Source: JBEKYD01 sp049509915
GTDB taxonomy: Bacteria > Acidobacteriota > Terriglobia > Bryobacterales > Bryobacteraceae
NCBI GenBank assembly: GCA_049509915.1
Contig: JBEKZL010000054.1
Location: forward strand, 1-52,713
Direction: 5' to 3'
DNA length: 52,713 nucleotides
Shown one piece after another: positions 16,285-27,662 of the stretch. Under the pieces are notes generated by a model. It did not search any database, was not told the DNA's origin, and worked only from the letters and a program-made list of their open reading frames with translations. Numbering within the stretch: position 1 is the first letter of the stretch; the number at the start of each line of letters is the position of its first letter. The translations under genes and the position numbers were made by a program.

Positions 16285-16641
16285 ATGTCAAAGCCGCAAT
16301 CCCCCCACGATCTGCTCCCGCTCACGCCGCCGGTTTTTCATATTCTGCTGGCTCTGGCCGGCGAGGAACGGCACGGCTACGGCATCATGCAGGACGTCGC
16401 GCGCCAGACCGGCGACGCCCTCCAACTCGGGCCCGGCACGCTCTACGGATGCCTGAAACGCATGCTCGCGGCGGGTTTGGTGGAAGAGTCCGACGAACGC
16501 CCAGACCCCGCGCTCGACGACGAACGCCGCCGCTATTACCGCATGACCGCCCTGGGAAAACGGGCGGTTCGCGCCGAAGCGCAGCGCCTGGCTGGCGCCG
16601 TGATGGCGGCCAAGGCCAGGTTGGCCGGGAGCAACGCATGA
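16285..16641 (+). CDS. PadR family transcriptional regulator
   Basis: 118 residues, a short winged-helix PadR repressor. Its features are the LTPPVFHILLALAGEERHGYGIM helix pair, the wing region GPGTLYGCLKRMLAAGLVEE, and a C-terminal dimerisation helix. It would bind the palindrome over its own promoter and be released by a small hydrophobic ligand or stress signal. The ATG at 16285 follows that operator closely. Its stop overlaps the start of the signal peptidase gene (ATGA), so regulator and peptidase are coupled. Confidence 0.9.
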   Translation: MSKPQSPHDLLPLTPPVFHILLALAGEERHGYGIMQDVARQTGDALQLGPGTLYGCLKRMLAAGLVEESDERPDPALDDERRRYYRMTALGKRAVRAEAQRLAGAVMAAKARLAGSNA

Positions 16642-17624
16642 CGCCTCAATGTACCCGGATCGGCTGGTTCTGCCGCATTTATTCGGTTCTGCTTTACGCC
16701 TACCCCCGCGACTTTCGCCGGCAATACGGCGTCGCCATGCAGCAGGTCTTCCGCGACCGCTGCCGCGACGCGGCGCGAGCCCCCGGCCGCTTGCCCATGG
16801 TCCGCTTGGCCATCCACCTCGCCACCGACTGGCTCACCACCACGCTGGGTGAGAGAGCCTCCGCCGTCTGGTCCGCCGGCCGCAAACGGACGCCCCGGAC
16901 CTTCGTCACCGAGTGGGCCGTCACCATCGCTATTTACCTCTTCGCCAGTGCAACCCTGGTCCAGGCTTACGTGATTCCCACTGCTTCGATGGAGCGCACG
17001 GTCCTGGTGGGCGATCATATGCTGGTCGACCGGGTGACTTTCGCCGACCCCGGCTCCCTCGGACGCCACTTACTGCCGTATCGCGAGCCCAAGCACGGCG
17101 ATATCGTGGTCTTCCTTTATCCGGAAGACGTCCGACAGACTTACATCAAGCGTGTGATCGGCGTCCCAGGCGACCGCATTCGTCTCGACAACCGGCAAGT
17201 CATCCGCAACGGCTGCCGGCTAATCGAGCCCTACACGCAACATATCCCAACTTACCCGGATCCTTACCGCGACGATTTTCCTCTCTCACCCGGAGCGGGT
17301 ACGACGCCCCGCGGCCGCGACATGTTCGAGCACCACGTCCGGAATGGCGAGGTGGTCGTTCCTCCCGGCGCGCTCTTCGTCCTGGGCGACAATCGCGAAG
17401 ACTCCGAAGATAGCCGCTATTGGGGATTCGTGCCGCGCAGTTACGTGGTGGGAACGCCCCTGTTGGTCTACTGGTCGTACGACGCGCCCACGGCCGACCT
17501 CGAAGGCTGGACTGTGAATCATATCGTCGATCTGGCCGAGCACTTCTTCACCCGCACGCGCTGGGACCGGATGTTGTCAGTCCCGCGTTCGGAACCGGCG
17601 CGGGAAGCCGGAGGCGCCCAATGA
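16638..17624 (+). CDS. lepB: Signal peptidase I with N-terminal PadR/permease-associated domain
   Basis: 328 residues. Residues 1-80 (YSVLLYAYPRDFRRQYGVAM, later RDRCRDAAR and the helix around DWLTTTLGERAS) match the short domain that normally sits at the N-terminus of PadR-linked orphan permeases or stands alone beside them. A membrane helix at about 92-110 follows, then a signal peptidase I domain. That domain has Ser117 in PTASMERT, Lys171 in YIKRVIGVPGDR, and box E GDNREDSEDSRYWGFVP. All catalytic residues are present, so it should cleave signal peptides outside the membrane. The ATG overlaps the padR stop. Such a fusion suggests peptidase activity tied to the same envelope-stress circuit as the permeases; that link is inference. 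Confidence 0.88.
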   Translation: MTPQCTRIGWFCRIYSVLLYAYPRDFRRQYGVAMQQVFRDRCRDAARAPGRLPMVRLAIHLATDWLTTTLGERASAVWSAGRKRTPRTFVTEWAVTIAIYLFASATLVQAYVIPTASMERTVLVGDHMLVDRVTFADPGSLGRHLLPYREPKHGDIVVFLYPEDVRQTYIKRVIGVPGDRIRLDNRQVIRNGCRLIEPYTQHIPTYPDPYRDDFPLSPGAGTTPRGRDMFEHHVRNGEVVVPPGALFVLGDNREDSEDSRYWGFVPRSYVVGTPLLVYWSYDAPTADLEGWTVNHIVDLAEHFFTRTRWDRMLSVPRSEPAREAGGAQ

Positions 17625-18010
17625 GAGCCGTTGCGCTCGCCCTGTTCGGATGGCTGGTTCCAGGAGGGGCGTACCTGCTCACCCGCCGCTACCGGCAGTT
17701 CGTGTGCTTCGCCGTCCTGGTTTCGGCTACCTTTGCAGCCGGTATCGCGCTCCACGGCGGCTACCAATGGCCACAGCCGGCCGAGCTCGCCGGCCTGGAT
17801 GGCTTAACCATAATGCTGTTCCAGGCCGGAGCCCTGGCCAAGCTGCTCGCCGGCGGTCCGTTTCTGCTCGCCGGGCTCGCCGGCGGCACGCATTCCTTTC
17901 TCGATGGACGCCTCCACGAATACGGAACCACGCTGCTGGTCATGGCCGGCTTGTTCAACCTGCTGGCCGTGTCCGAAGCGATCTCCTGGCGAAAGGACGG
18001 ACCGCGCTAA
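17621..18010 (+). CDS. DUF6677-like membrane protein
   Basis: 129 residues with three or four hydrophobic segments. The opening LFGWLVPGGAYLLTRRYRQF and the block IALHGGYQWPQPAELA recall the DUF6677 family of acidobacterial membrane proteins; the assignment is from memory. Its ATG overlaps the stop of the signal peptidase gene (ATGA), so it is the third member of the coupled operon. Confidence 0.7.
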   Translation: MRAVALALFGWLVPGGAYLLTRRYRQFVCFAVLVSATFAAGIALHGGYQWPQPAELAGLDGLTIMLFQAGALAKLLAGGPFLLAGLAGGTHSFLDGRLHEYGTTLLVMAGLFNLLAVSEAISWRKDGPR

Positions 18011-18180
18011 TGTCACACTTCAGCTTCACCTTCCTGCTGGCCCTGCTGCTCTCCGCGGCCATGGCGTTGCTCGGGAACCGATCCACGCGGGAGCGCCTGC
18101 ACGCAGCCGCGTATCTGCTGTTCTGCTGTGGGGTTGCCACGCTGGCCGGCGGTTGGGTCATGTTCCTGATCCACGGCTGA
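18010..18180 (+). CDS. Small membrane protein, last gene of the padR operon
   Basis: 56 residues with two hydrophobic helices separated by NRSTRERLHAAA, a likely helical hairpin. It begins at the ATG whose A is the last base of the previous stop (TAATG), so it is translationally coupled. No family is recognised. Confidence 0.65.
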   Translation: MSHFSFTFLLALLLSAAMALLGNRSTRERLHAAAYLLFCCGVATLAGGWVMFLIHG

Positions 18181-18195
18181 ACCTGCCGGCCGTTC

Positions 18196-18627
18196 CTACA
18201 GAATCTCGTCCAACTTGCCGCGCAGCTCCGCCGACAGGCGCGGGTTTTCGCCGCCGGTCGAAATCGCAATCTGCAACTGGCCCCGCTGCACCCGCGCCGG
18301 CACGATGAAATCGCATTCCTCGGCGGAGTCGGCGATATTGGCAAACAGGCCGCGCCCCTTGGCCGCGATGCCGATCCGGTGGTTGGCGGCCCGATCGTTG
18401 GTGGCGGCGAAAACCAGCATTGCGCCCGCCAGGTCGGAAGCGCGAAAATGCCGCGTCACCCGCCGCACCGGCAGCCGCTCGAATTCGTCGTCCCACTCCG
18501 GCGCCACCACCGTCACCCGCGCCCCGGCTTCCAGCAGCGCGCGCGTCTTGCGCAACGCCACTTTGCCCGCTCCCACCACCAGCACCGGGCGGTCCTTCAG
18601 ATCCAGAAATATGGGGTAATGTTTCAA
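18196..18627 (-). CDS. Precorrin-2 dehydrogenase / sirohydrochlorin ferrochelatase-type protein (siroheme synthesis)
   Basis: 143 residues with the NAD-binding opening typical of CysG-N/Met8: KHYPIFLDLKDRPVLVVGAG, then KVALRKTRALLEAGA. It would oxidise precorrin-2 to sirohydrochlorin and perhaps insert iron. The start is set at TTG 18627 because family members begin at that lysine; upstream frame sequence shows no homology. The protein ends soon after the conserved STGGENPRLSAELR block, so most of the usual C-terminal dimerisation region (about 60 residues) is missing. Ferrochelatase activity is therefore uncertain. Confidence 0.8.
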   Translation of the reverse strand: MKHYPIFLDLKDRPVLVVGAGKVALRKTRALLEAGARVTVVAPEWDDEFERLPVRRVTRHFRASDLAGAMLVFAATNDRAANHRIGIAAKGRGLFANIADSAEECDFIVPARVQRGQLQIAISTGGENPRLSAELRGKLDEIL

Positions 18628-18853
18628 TCCAAAACTGTAGCACGGTGGCAGCCGCGCGGCCCCGGTGTGGAGGAAGGCCCAGCCGGAGACGTTTCTGCGG
18701 TAGGGGCCCAGACACCCACCACCCAAGAACTCCTCGGCAACGTCGTCCGCTGTGATCTAAACGACAACGGAGTGAATCGCGCGCTGAAACCCGAACCGAT
18801 GAAGTTCAATTTCATCGTTGGCAAACCGGGATTCCACGAAATGGCGGGGCTGC

Positions 18854-18900
18854 CTCAGGAACTCGGAGTCTCGACACGGTACGCACGAGCGTGCGCCACG
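18854..18900 (+). repeat. Dispersed repeat, family 2, copy A
   Basis: CTCAGGAACTCGGAGTCTCG followed by an imperfect palindrome around CACGAGCGTGC. It aligns with 47085-47153 (reverse orientation) and 52048-52116. The 299-base gap 18628-18926 otherwise contains no gene I can support. Confidence 0.75.
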
Positions 18901-18926
18901 TTGGGCTCGAGGATTAGGACCCATTC

Positions 18927-21869
<2,943 letters not shown>

Positions 21870-21891
21870 TGCCGGCGTTTCGGTATTTGCA

Positions 21892-21910
21892 GCCTGTCAG
21901 ACAGACAGGC
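21892..21910. promoter_or_regulatory. Palindrome in the leader of the kinase gene
   Basis: GCCTGTC-AGACA-GACAGGC, perfect 7-base arms, 23 bases upstream of the kinase start. A TATAAT on the minus strand at 21968-21973 could be the -10 box of this gene, which would put the hairpin in the 5' leader. Operator or mRNA structure are both possible. The rest of 21911-22139 shows nothing else. Confidence 0.4.
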
Positions 21911-22139
21911 CCGGCTCAGAATGCGGCTCGGAGCAACCGAGGAGAACCCTGCACCTCCATGGCAGGAATTATACCCCAACCCGATCGCTTGCTCGCCAGA
22001 ATTATCGGCTGGACGACATGCAAGTGAGAGATTCGCAAAAATGCGGACGGATCGAGGGAATCCGGGCGTAGTAGCAGTTCTCCAGGCTGAGCCTATCGAC
22101 GGGCAGGGCGAGGCCACAGCGCCGTTCATCGAGGAGTGC

Positions 22140-23061
22140 TTAGCGCCCAGAGGCTTCGCGAATTCCCCGCCCGGTCGCGGCCATGCGGGCGGCCATGCGC
22201 ATGGCCTGCTTCATGCTGCGCGGGTTGGCGCGGTTGGTGCCGGCGATGTCGAATGCCGTGCCATGATCCACCGATGTCCGAATAATGGGAATGCCCAGGG
22301 ACCACCAGGTCGTAGGCGCCGCGCGAGGCCTGCAGAAAAATGCTGTCGGGGGCGTGCGGGCCGCTGCAATCGATGCCTTTCGCGCGCGCGGCCTGAATCG
22401 CCGGCAGGATCGTGCGCTCGTCCTCGGCGCCGAACAGGCCGTGTTCGCCGGCGTGGGGATTCAGCCCGCACACAGCGATCCGCGGCCGGGCGAAGCCGAG
22501 CAGCTTCATGGCGTCGTCACCCAACTCGATGGTGCGGGCCACACGTCCGGCGGTCACATCGCAAGCCTGGCGCAGAGGCACGTGAGTGGTTACGTGGACG
22601 GTCGCAAGCCGCTCGCTCGCCAGCAGCATGCGCGACTCGGAAGCGCCGCACAATTGCGCAATGTACTCGGTGTGGCCGGAGAAAGCCATCCCGGAAAGCG
22701 CGACCGCTTCCTTATTCAAGGGCGCCGTAACCATGGCTTCGGCCTTCCCGGCCAGGCAAAGCTCCGTGGCCGCGCGAACGTAAGCCACCCCCGCCCGGCC
22801 GCACCGGGCATCCAGCCGGCCGAAGCCAAAATCCTCCACATCCCCCAAGGCATCCACGTCGATCCGTTCGGCGCCCTCCAGTTTCGTCCCCGCAATGGTT
22901 TCGGCCATTTCGAGAATCCGCGGGTCGCCCACCACAAGCCAGCGCGCCAGCGCGACAAGCTCGCGGTCGGCCAGCGCCTTCACGACAATCTCCGGGCCGA
23001 CCCCGGCGGGGTCGCCCATGGTGATCGCGATCGCGGGCAAGGTCTCGGTAACATCGGTCAT
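22140..23061 (-). pseudogene. pdxA: 4-hydroxythreonine-4-phosphate dehydrogenase PdxA, inactivated by internal deletion
   Basis: PdxA acts in DXP-dependent vitamin B6 synthesis. The N-terminal 250 or so residues are normal: ITMGDPAGVGPEI, TAPLNKEAVALSGMAFSGHT, HVTTHVPLRQA, GLNPHAGEHGLFGAED. After YDLVV, where the family continues with a metal-binding YHDQG block, the sequence jumps to LGIPIIRTSVDHGTAFDIAG in another frame and then runs to NPRSMKQAMRMAARM and a natural stop at 22140. The junction is at about 22298-22303. Roughly 20-25 residues, including the third metal-ligand His, are gone and the frame is shifted; the actual product would end in unrelated residues at 22126. The ATG overlaps the rpiA stop (ATGA). 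Confidence 0.82.
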
Positions 23062-23762
23062 CGTCGTTCCATCCGCCGTTTCAGCACGCGCACACCTTCC
23101 GCGCCGGCCAGGTGAACCTCCGACGTCATGCCGATAAAAAGCCCGTGCTCCACCACCCCCACCACGTGGTCCAACGCGCTTGCCAGGGATTCGGCGGACG
23201 CGATCGACGGAAATCGGCAATCCAGAATATAGTGGCCGCCATCGGTCACGAAAACTTCGCGCATGGTGTTGCGGCGTAACGTCGGGGCCGCTCCCAGCTC
23301 CGCCAGCCGCGCGGCCGTGCTCTCCCAGCCGAACGGGACCACCTCCACCGGAATCGGATCGTGCGCGCCCAAGTGCGTCACCAGCTTGCCGGAATCGGCC
23401 ACGATGACCAGGGCCTTGGTCGCCGTCGCCACCAGTTTTTCGCGCAGCAGGGCGCCGCCCAGTCCCTTGATCAGGTCGAGACTGCCCTGTTCCACTTCGT
23501 CGGCGCCATCGATAGTCATGTCGATGCCCGGCACCTCGGCCAGCGTGGTTAGCGGGATGCCTAGAGCCTTCGCCTGCGCGGCCGTGCCTTCCGATGTCGG
23601 AATGCCGGTAATGCGCAATCCGCCGCCGACTCGCCTCCCGAGCGCACTCACCGCCAGCGCCGCGGTCGATCCCGATCCGAGCCCCACGATCATTCCGTTC
23701 CTCACCAGCGCGGCTGCCGACTCCGCGGCGGCGGCTTTCAGTTGGTCCTTATTTTCACTCAT
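23058..23762 (-). CDS. rpiA: Ribose-5-phosphate isomerase A
   Basis: 234 residues, normal length. It interconverts ribose-5-phosphate and ribulose-5-phosphate in the pentose phosphate pathway. Conserved blocks are GLGSGSTA (phosphate binding), IPTSEGTAAQAKALGIPL, TIDGADEV with the catalytic acid residues, and KGLGGALLREK with the catalytic lysine. The C-terminus (VVGVVEHGLFIGMTSEVHLA) is complete. The stop overlaps the pdxA start, and the regulator gene at 23772 ends 9 bases upstream, so all three probably share a transcript. Confidence 0.93.
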   Translation of the reverse strand: MSENKDQLKAAAAESAAALVRNGMIVGLGSGSTAALAVSALGRRVGGGLRITGIPTSEGTAAQAKALGIPLTTLAEVPGIDMTIDGADEVEQGSLDLIKGLGGALLREKLVATATKALVIVADSGKLVTHLGAHDPIPVEVVPFGWESTAARLAELGAAPTLRRNTMREVFVTDGGHYILDCRFPSIASAESLASALDHVVGVVEHGLFIGMTSEVHLAGAEGVRVLKRRMERR

Positions 23763-23771
23763 GCCGTCGGC

Positions 23772-24050
23772 TCACTTGAGGTAGGCGCGCAGCGCGCTGA
23801 CCAGGTCGTCGGCCGCCCGCGTCTGCTCCGCGGTGGCGCTTCCGTCCGCCGCCAGAACGTGGAAGCGAATGTGCCCTTCGATCACCTCCGCCATCAACGC
23901 GTCCATGGCCCCGCGGCAGGCCGAAATATTGTGCAGAATCTCGGAGCAATCGGCTTCTTCGTCAAGCCCTCTCTCAATCGCCGCCACCTGCCCCATGATT
24001 CGCCGGATGCGGTTTAGCAGCCTCTTCTTCTCTTCCGTGGTGTGTGCCAT
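23772..24050 (-). CDS. CsoR/FrmR/RcnR family metal-responsive repressor, RcnR-like ligand set
   Basis: 92 residues, an all-helical tetrameric repressor. Candidate metal ligands are His3, Cys35, His60 and His64, the set known from E. coli RcnR (nickel/cobalt). FrmR and CsoR differ at positions 3 and 64. It would bind the G-tract operator at 24080-24096 and release on metal binding. No exporter gene (rcnA-like) is adjacent; instead rpiA and pdxA follow, so either it controls these or the cognate exporter is elsewhere. Confidence 0.85.
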   Translation of the reverse strand: MAHTTEEKKRLLNRIRRIMGQVAAIERGLDEEADCSEILHNISACRGAMDALMAEVIEGHIRFHVLAADGSATAEQTRAADDLVSALRAYLK

Positions 24051-24079
24051 AGAAAATTACCGGACGGACCTTAACAAGT

Positions 24080-24096
24080 ATACCCCCCAGCGGTAT
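24080..24096. promoter_or_regulatory. Putative CsoR/RcnR-type operator
   Basis: ATACC-CCCCAGC-GGTAT: 5-base inverted arms around a run of six C (24083-24088), G-tract on the gene strand. G/C tracts flanked by inverted TA-containing arms are characteristic of RcnR/CsoR operators. It lies 30 bases upstream of the regulator start, fitting autorepression. Confidence 0.7.
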
Positions 24097-24159
24097 TCGC
24101 GAAGATCAGGCGCCCCGGTCTCGCCGAATGCTACCGCCGCCCGGCGCGCGGGTAGCCCA

Positions 24160-24666
24160 TCAGGAAGCGGTGTCCAGCCCGGAGAACAGTTCTTGCAGGC
24201 CGATTGACAGTTGCCCCGCGCGCAGCGCCGCGCTCACGCGCACAGGTTCCGCGCCGCAATGATATTCCCACGCGCTACGTTTGACCGGGTCGATCACCCA
24301 GCAGTAGGGAACGCCCCAGGCGTGATACTCCTCGCATTTGCCGGGCATGGCGCCGAGGCGGTCTTCAGGGGAGAGTATCTCGCAGCAGAGCGTCACCGGT
24401 TCGGTGGCATAGGGGCCTGGAAAGTCACCGGCCACCACAACGTCCGGTACCAGATACCTGGTCGGAGAGATCCGCACCGTCAATTCGGGAAGAGCCTGCA
24501 CGCCCTGGCCCCGAAGCAGCAATAGCAAGGCGTATTGAATCATGGAGTGTAGCTTGGTGGGCATCGCCTTGCGGAAGATCGCGCCGTCCCGGTATTCGCA
24601 GTAAGGCTTCTCCGTCAAGCGAAGATACTCTTCCACCGGAATGAGAGCAGTACTGCTCACGAGCAT
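24160..24666 (-). CDS. Uma2 family (DUF820) restriction-endonuclease-fold protein
   Basis: 168 residues, typical of Uma2. The PD-(D/E)XK core reads LVPDVVVAGDF, then CCEILSPEDRL, then a lysine in KCEEYHAWGVPYCWVIDP. These families are multicopy in Acidobacteria and cyanobacteria, and their role is unknown (perhaps linked to mobile elements). It stands alone, with short flanking gaps that contain nothing identifiable. Confidence 0.85.
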   Translation of the reverse strand: MLVSSTALIPVEEYLRLTEKPYCEYRDGAIFRKAMPTKLHSMIQYALLLLLRGQGVQALPELTVRISPTRYLVPDVVVAGDFPGPYATEPVTLCCEILSPEDRLGAMPGKCEEYHAWGVPYCWVIDPVKRSAWEYHCGAEPVRVSAALRAGQLSIGLQELFSGLDTAS

Positions 24667-24736
24667 ATTCTACTCCCCGTGTCGCGGCCGCTCGTAGCGG
24701 GCGCTTAACCGGTCTGGGGAAATTCGTGCCTGGCGG

Positions 24737-25621
24737 CTACCTCGCCGCGGATAACTCTGCGTAGAAGTGGTCGAGCCGGTCCCCGGTGATGTTCAGCCGC
24801 CAGCCAAGATCGTCCGTCTTTAGCTGGCCCATCAGCCGATCCTCGGGGACGCCTTCCTTCACCAGTGCGGTTGCGCGCGAAATCAAGCTATCGATTTTGC
24901 TCTTGAACGCTTCCAGATCGGCTCTGGTAACCACCGGCCCCGTGCCGGGCACGACCACGTCGAAGTCCAGCTTTAGAATCTGGGCAAGCACCGGTCCCCA
25001 GCCCACCAGGCTCCCGCCCGCCAGGAAATCGGGATCGGGAGTAGTGGCGAAGAGATCTCCCACGGCGACCACCTTCAGGTTGGGGAAGTACACCACCGAA
25101 TCGCCGCTCGTATGGGCGTTGCCAAAATGCATCAACTGGGCTTCGATTCCGCCTAGCCGCAGGGTAATTTCATGGTCATAAGTCTTGGTCGGCGGCGCGA
25201 CTTTCCCGCCTGGGGGTACGTCGGTCGTCAAATTCTGTCGTACATTTTCCTGCGCCAGGATCTGAGTGCCGGCCTCCAGGAATTTCGTGTTGTTACCGGT
25301 GTGGTTCTCGTGATAATCGGTGTTAATGAGGACGCGGACGGGTTGATCCGAGATTTTGTTCACCTTTGCCAGAAACGCTTCGTAGTTGCCGGCGAGCTTA
25401 CCGTCTACAACAATCAGCCCGTTCCCGCTCAGGCGCAGCAGCGAATTGCAGCCGCCTCCGGAGATCAGGTACAGACCCGTCTTGACCAACTCGGCCGTGA
25501 GGTTGCTTTTCCCCGGCGGCTCGTTAGCCCTGGTGTATTGTGCTGACGCGGCAACGGCCCCTGCCGTCAGCAATAGGACGATCGCGCACGTGCCGCAGGC
25601 CGGCAGGGTTCTGTTGAACAT
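24737..25621 (-). CDS. Secreted metallo-beta-lactamase-fold protein with altered zinc motif
   Basis: 294 residues with a signal peptide (1 to about 27, cleavage after ASA). The fold is clear from NSLLRLSGNGLIVVDGK, LINTDYHENHTGNN and HFGNAHTSGDSVVYFPNLKV. The family normally has HxHxDH; here the segment reads DYHENH (102-107), so the first His is Asp and the Asp is Asn. The later His of the AHT-GD block is kept. One metal site is probably changed or lost, making hydrolase activity uncertain. The ATG at 25621 is preferred over a longer frame because it has GGAG upstream and begins the signal peptide. Confidence 0.82.
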   Translation of the reverse strand: MFNRTLPACGTCAIVLLLTAGAVAASAQYTRANEPPGKSNLTAELVKTGLYLISGGGCNSLLRLSGNGLIVVDGKLAGNYEAFLAKVNKISDQPVRVLINTDYHENHTGNNTKFLEAGTQILAQENVRQNLTTDVPPGGKVAPPTKTYDHEITLRLGGIEAQLMHFGNAHTSGDSVVYFPNLKVVAVGDLFATTPDPDFLAGGSLVGWGPVLAQILKLDFDVVVPGTGPVVTRADLEAFKSKIDSLISRATALVKEGVPEDRLMGQLKTDDLGWRLNITGDRLDHFYAELSAAR

Positions 25622-25706
25622 CAAGACTCCAGAAAGAAAGTCAGATTGCGTGTAGATCCGTGGCCTTGCGGAAGCCACGGATCTACCGACAGTGGTTCAT
25701 CCGCCG

Positions 25707-27422
25707 TTACTGTCCGTTTATCGAGAAAGCGTAGAACTTCGTGTTCCCCGTAAAGCCCGGTATGGGCAGGTGCGCGTACCCGGAACCCCAGTACACGGTG
25801 CCGCCCGCAATTGTGGCGCCGGCGTTCACCGACGAGCCGGCGGCGAAGCTCCAAAGAGTTTTGCCAGTGGACGCGTCCAAGGCAAACATGGTCGCCGCGG
25901 TTGGCACGCCCGCCATGGAGGCCGCATATACCACACCGTTGGCAACAGCCACGGGACCAATGTCGATTGAGCCGTTGGGATCGGCTACCTGCCACAGGAT
26001 AGCTCCCGTCCCGGGATCCAGCGCGGCCCAAGAACCGGCGCTACCGAGGGTAGGGCTATGCGCCGGGTAAGAGATGCCATTGAGATTGGAGATCGCCACA
26101 TAGATACGCGTGCCATCCGACGCCGATCCCCATTCCATGCCTCCCAGCGAGGAACCTGGTCCCACCTGTGTGTGCCACAGTTCGGCGCCGGCATCCGGAT
26201 CAAGGGCATAATAAATGCCGCTCTTTTGTCCCGCGCCGATGATCGTTTTCGGGCCGCCGGGGGTCTGGTAGGTAATTTCATTCGGGGCGGAGCCGAAATC
26301 GTAGTCGGGACCGGCGGTGGGTGTCGCGGATACGAGCTCGTTCGGACAGTTGGAGGTGCCCGCGGCGACGAAAGCGCAGTCCACGTTCCAGAAGTCACTG
26401 CCGTTAGTGACACCCTGGCTGATCGTCTGGTTCCAGGTCTCGAGCTTGGTGGCCCACTTGATGCGCCCGGTGAACATGTCGAGCGCTAGAATCGAGTCCG
26501 CATGGTCGTCCGGGGATTGGCAAGTGATGTTGGTACCATGAGCCGCTATGCAAGCGGCGTAGCCCGGGGGAACGCTGTAATTGTTTCCGGTTCCAACGAA
26601 TACCGTTCCGCGTTCCAGGTCCACAACCGGGTTGCTGCCCCAAACGGCGCCGCCGCTATTGCCGGTTGGAACGGTAAACGTTTCCCATAGTTTCAGGCCG
26701 AAGATGGCATCTACCGCCACCACGCTACCGCGTGCCGAGCAGCAGGCGTAGGGCGGACCGCCTTCAGCCGCCGAAGCCGCCGCGAATTCCTCGTTTGAGG
26801 TCATACCCACGAACACAATGCCTGCCGCTACCACCGGTGAAGCCGTGATCACCGGGAAGGCATTCGACGTAGTCGGCTGCATCTTCCAGAGCAATTTGCC
26901 CGTCGCCGCGTTGATCGCCAGCAGCCACCCGGTTGGGGGCTGTGGTTTGCCTGTGGCTGGTGCGACGTACTGTGTACCGATGTACACGATGCCATTCACG
27001 ACGGCCGGGCTGGTCCGGGAGACAGTGCCCGCGGCCAATCCGTAAGCGGAAATCTGATTCGACCAGATCTTCGTCCCACTGTTGGCGTTCACCGCCCAGA
27101 TATTCCCGCCCCAGTCGGGAAAATAGGCCACGCCATTGACGACGGCGGCTCGCGCCGAAACGTCGCCTCCGGTGGTGAACGTCCACTTCGTTTTCAGGTT
27201 CTTAACACTACCGGATGGGATGCCCGCGAGCGGAACGTTCGCGGTATTCGCCGGATTCTGCCCGAACATCGGCCAATCGGCGAAAAATGAAAAGTTCAGT
27301 GGGTCGTCCGCCCATAGCGGGGTTATTGCCAGGGTTCCGAGCACGACGCCGAGAACCCAACCGCGCGCGCGCAGTATTCCTGTCTCGTTTCCAAGTTCTT
27401 GGTTCCACTGTTGTCCCCTCAC
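25707..27422 (-). CDS. Secreted PQQ-dependent dehydrogenase-like beta-propeller protein
   Basis: About 571 residues with an N-terminal signal sequence (GWVLGVVLGTLAITPLWADD). Eight or so repeats of the quinoprotein type follow, for example LAINAATGKLLWK, VAVDAIFGLKLWE, LALDMFTGRIKW, ALDPGTGAILWQ, FALDASTGKTLW. WPMFGQNPANT near the N-terminus and the overall layout resemble polyvinyl-alcohol-dehydrogenase-like proteins without the cytochrome domain. A CCSAR segment could hold the vicinal cysteines found next to PQQ in methanol dehydrogenases. The start is uncertain: GTG at 27422 gives a sensible signal peptide, and the frame stays open to 27596. Confidence 0.78.
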   Translation of the reverse strand: MRGQQWNQELGNETGILRARGWVLGVVLGTLAITPLWADDPLNFSFFADWPMFGQNPANTANVPLAGIPSGSVKNLKTKWTFTTGGDVSARAAVVNGVAYFPDWGGNIWAVNANSGTKIWSNQISAYGLAAGTVSRTSPAVVNGIVYIGTQYVAPATGKPQPPTGWLLAINAATGKLLWKMQPTTSNAFPVITASPVVAAGIVFVGMTSNEEFAAASAAEGGPPYACCSARGSVVAVDAIFGLKLWETFTVPTGNSGGAVWGSNPVVDLERGTVFVGTGNNYSVPPGYAACIAAHGTNITCQSPDDHADSILALDMFTGRIKWATKLETWNQTISQGVTNGSDFWNVDCAFVAAGTSNCPNELVSATPTAGPDYDFGSAPNEITYQTPGGPKTIIGAGQKSGIYYALDPDAGAELWHTQVGPGSSLGGMEWGSASDGTRIYVAISNLNGISYPAHSPTLGSAGSWAALDPGTGAILWQVADPNGSIDIGPVAVANGVVYAASMAGVPTAATMFALDASTGKTLWSFAAGSSVNAGATIAGGTVYWGSGYAHLPIPGFTGNTKFYAFSINGQ

Positions 27423-27662
27423 TGTTGTCTTGCTGGATTGTGCTTTTTCATCGGGGCGACGCGGGCGTTGCCGCCGATCCCGATCCCCGACAAACTGGCC
27501 GATCATACCACCGAACCGTCTTCGCCGGACCGGGTCCGCTGCAAAATTGAAACTGCATGGTACTGCCACACGCCGCAAAGGCGGGCAGGTTTTCAATCGT
27601 CACAAGCCGTCGATCTAACGCCTGTCTTGCCGCCCCCATTCTTCGTCCGTTACAGTAAGTCC

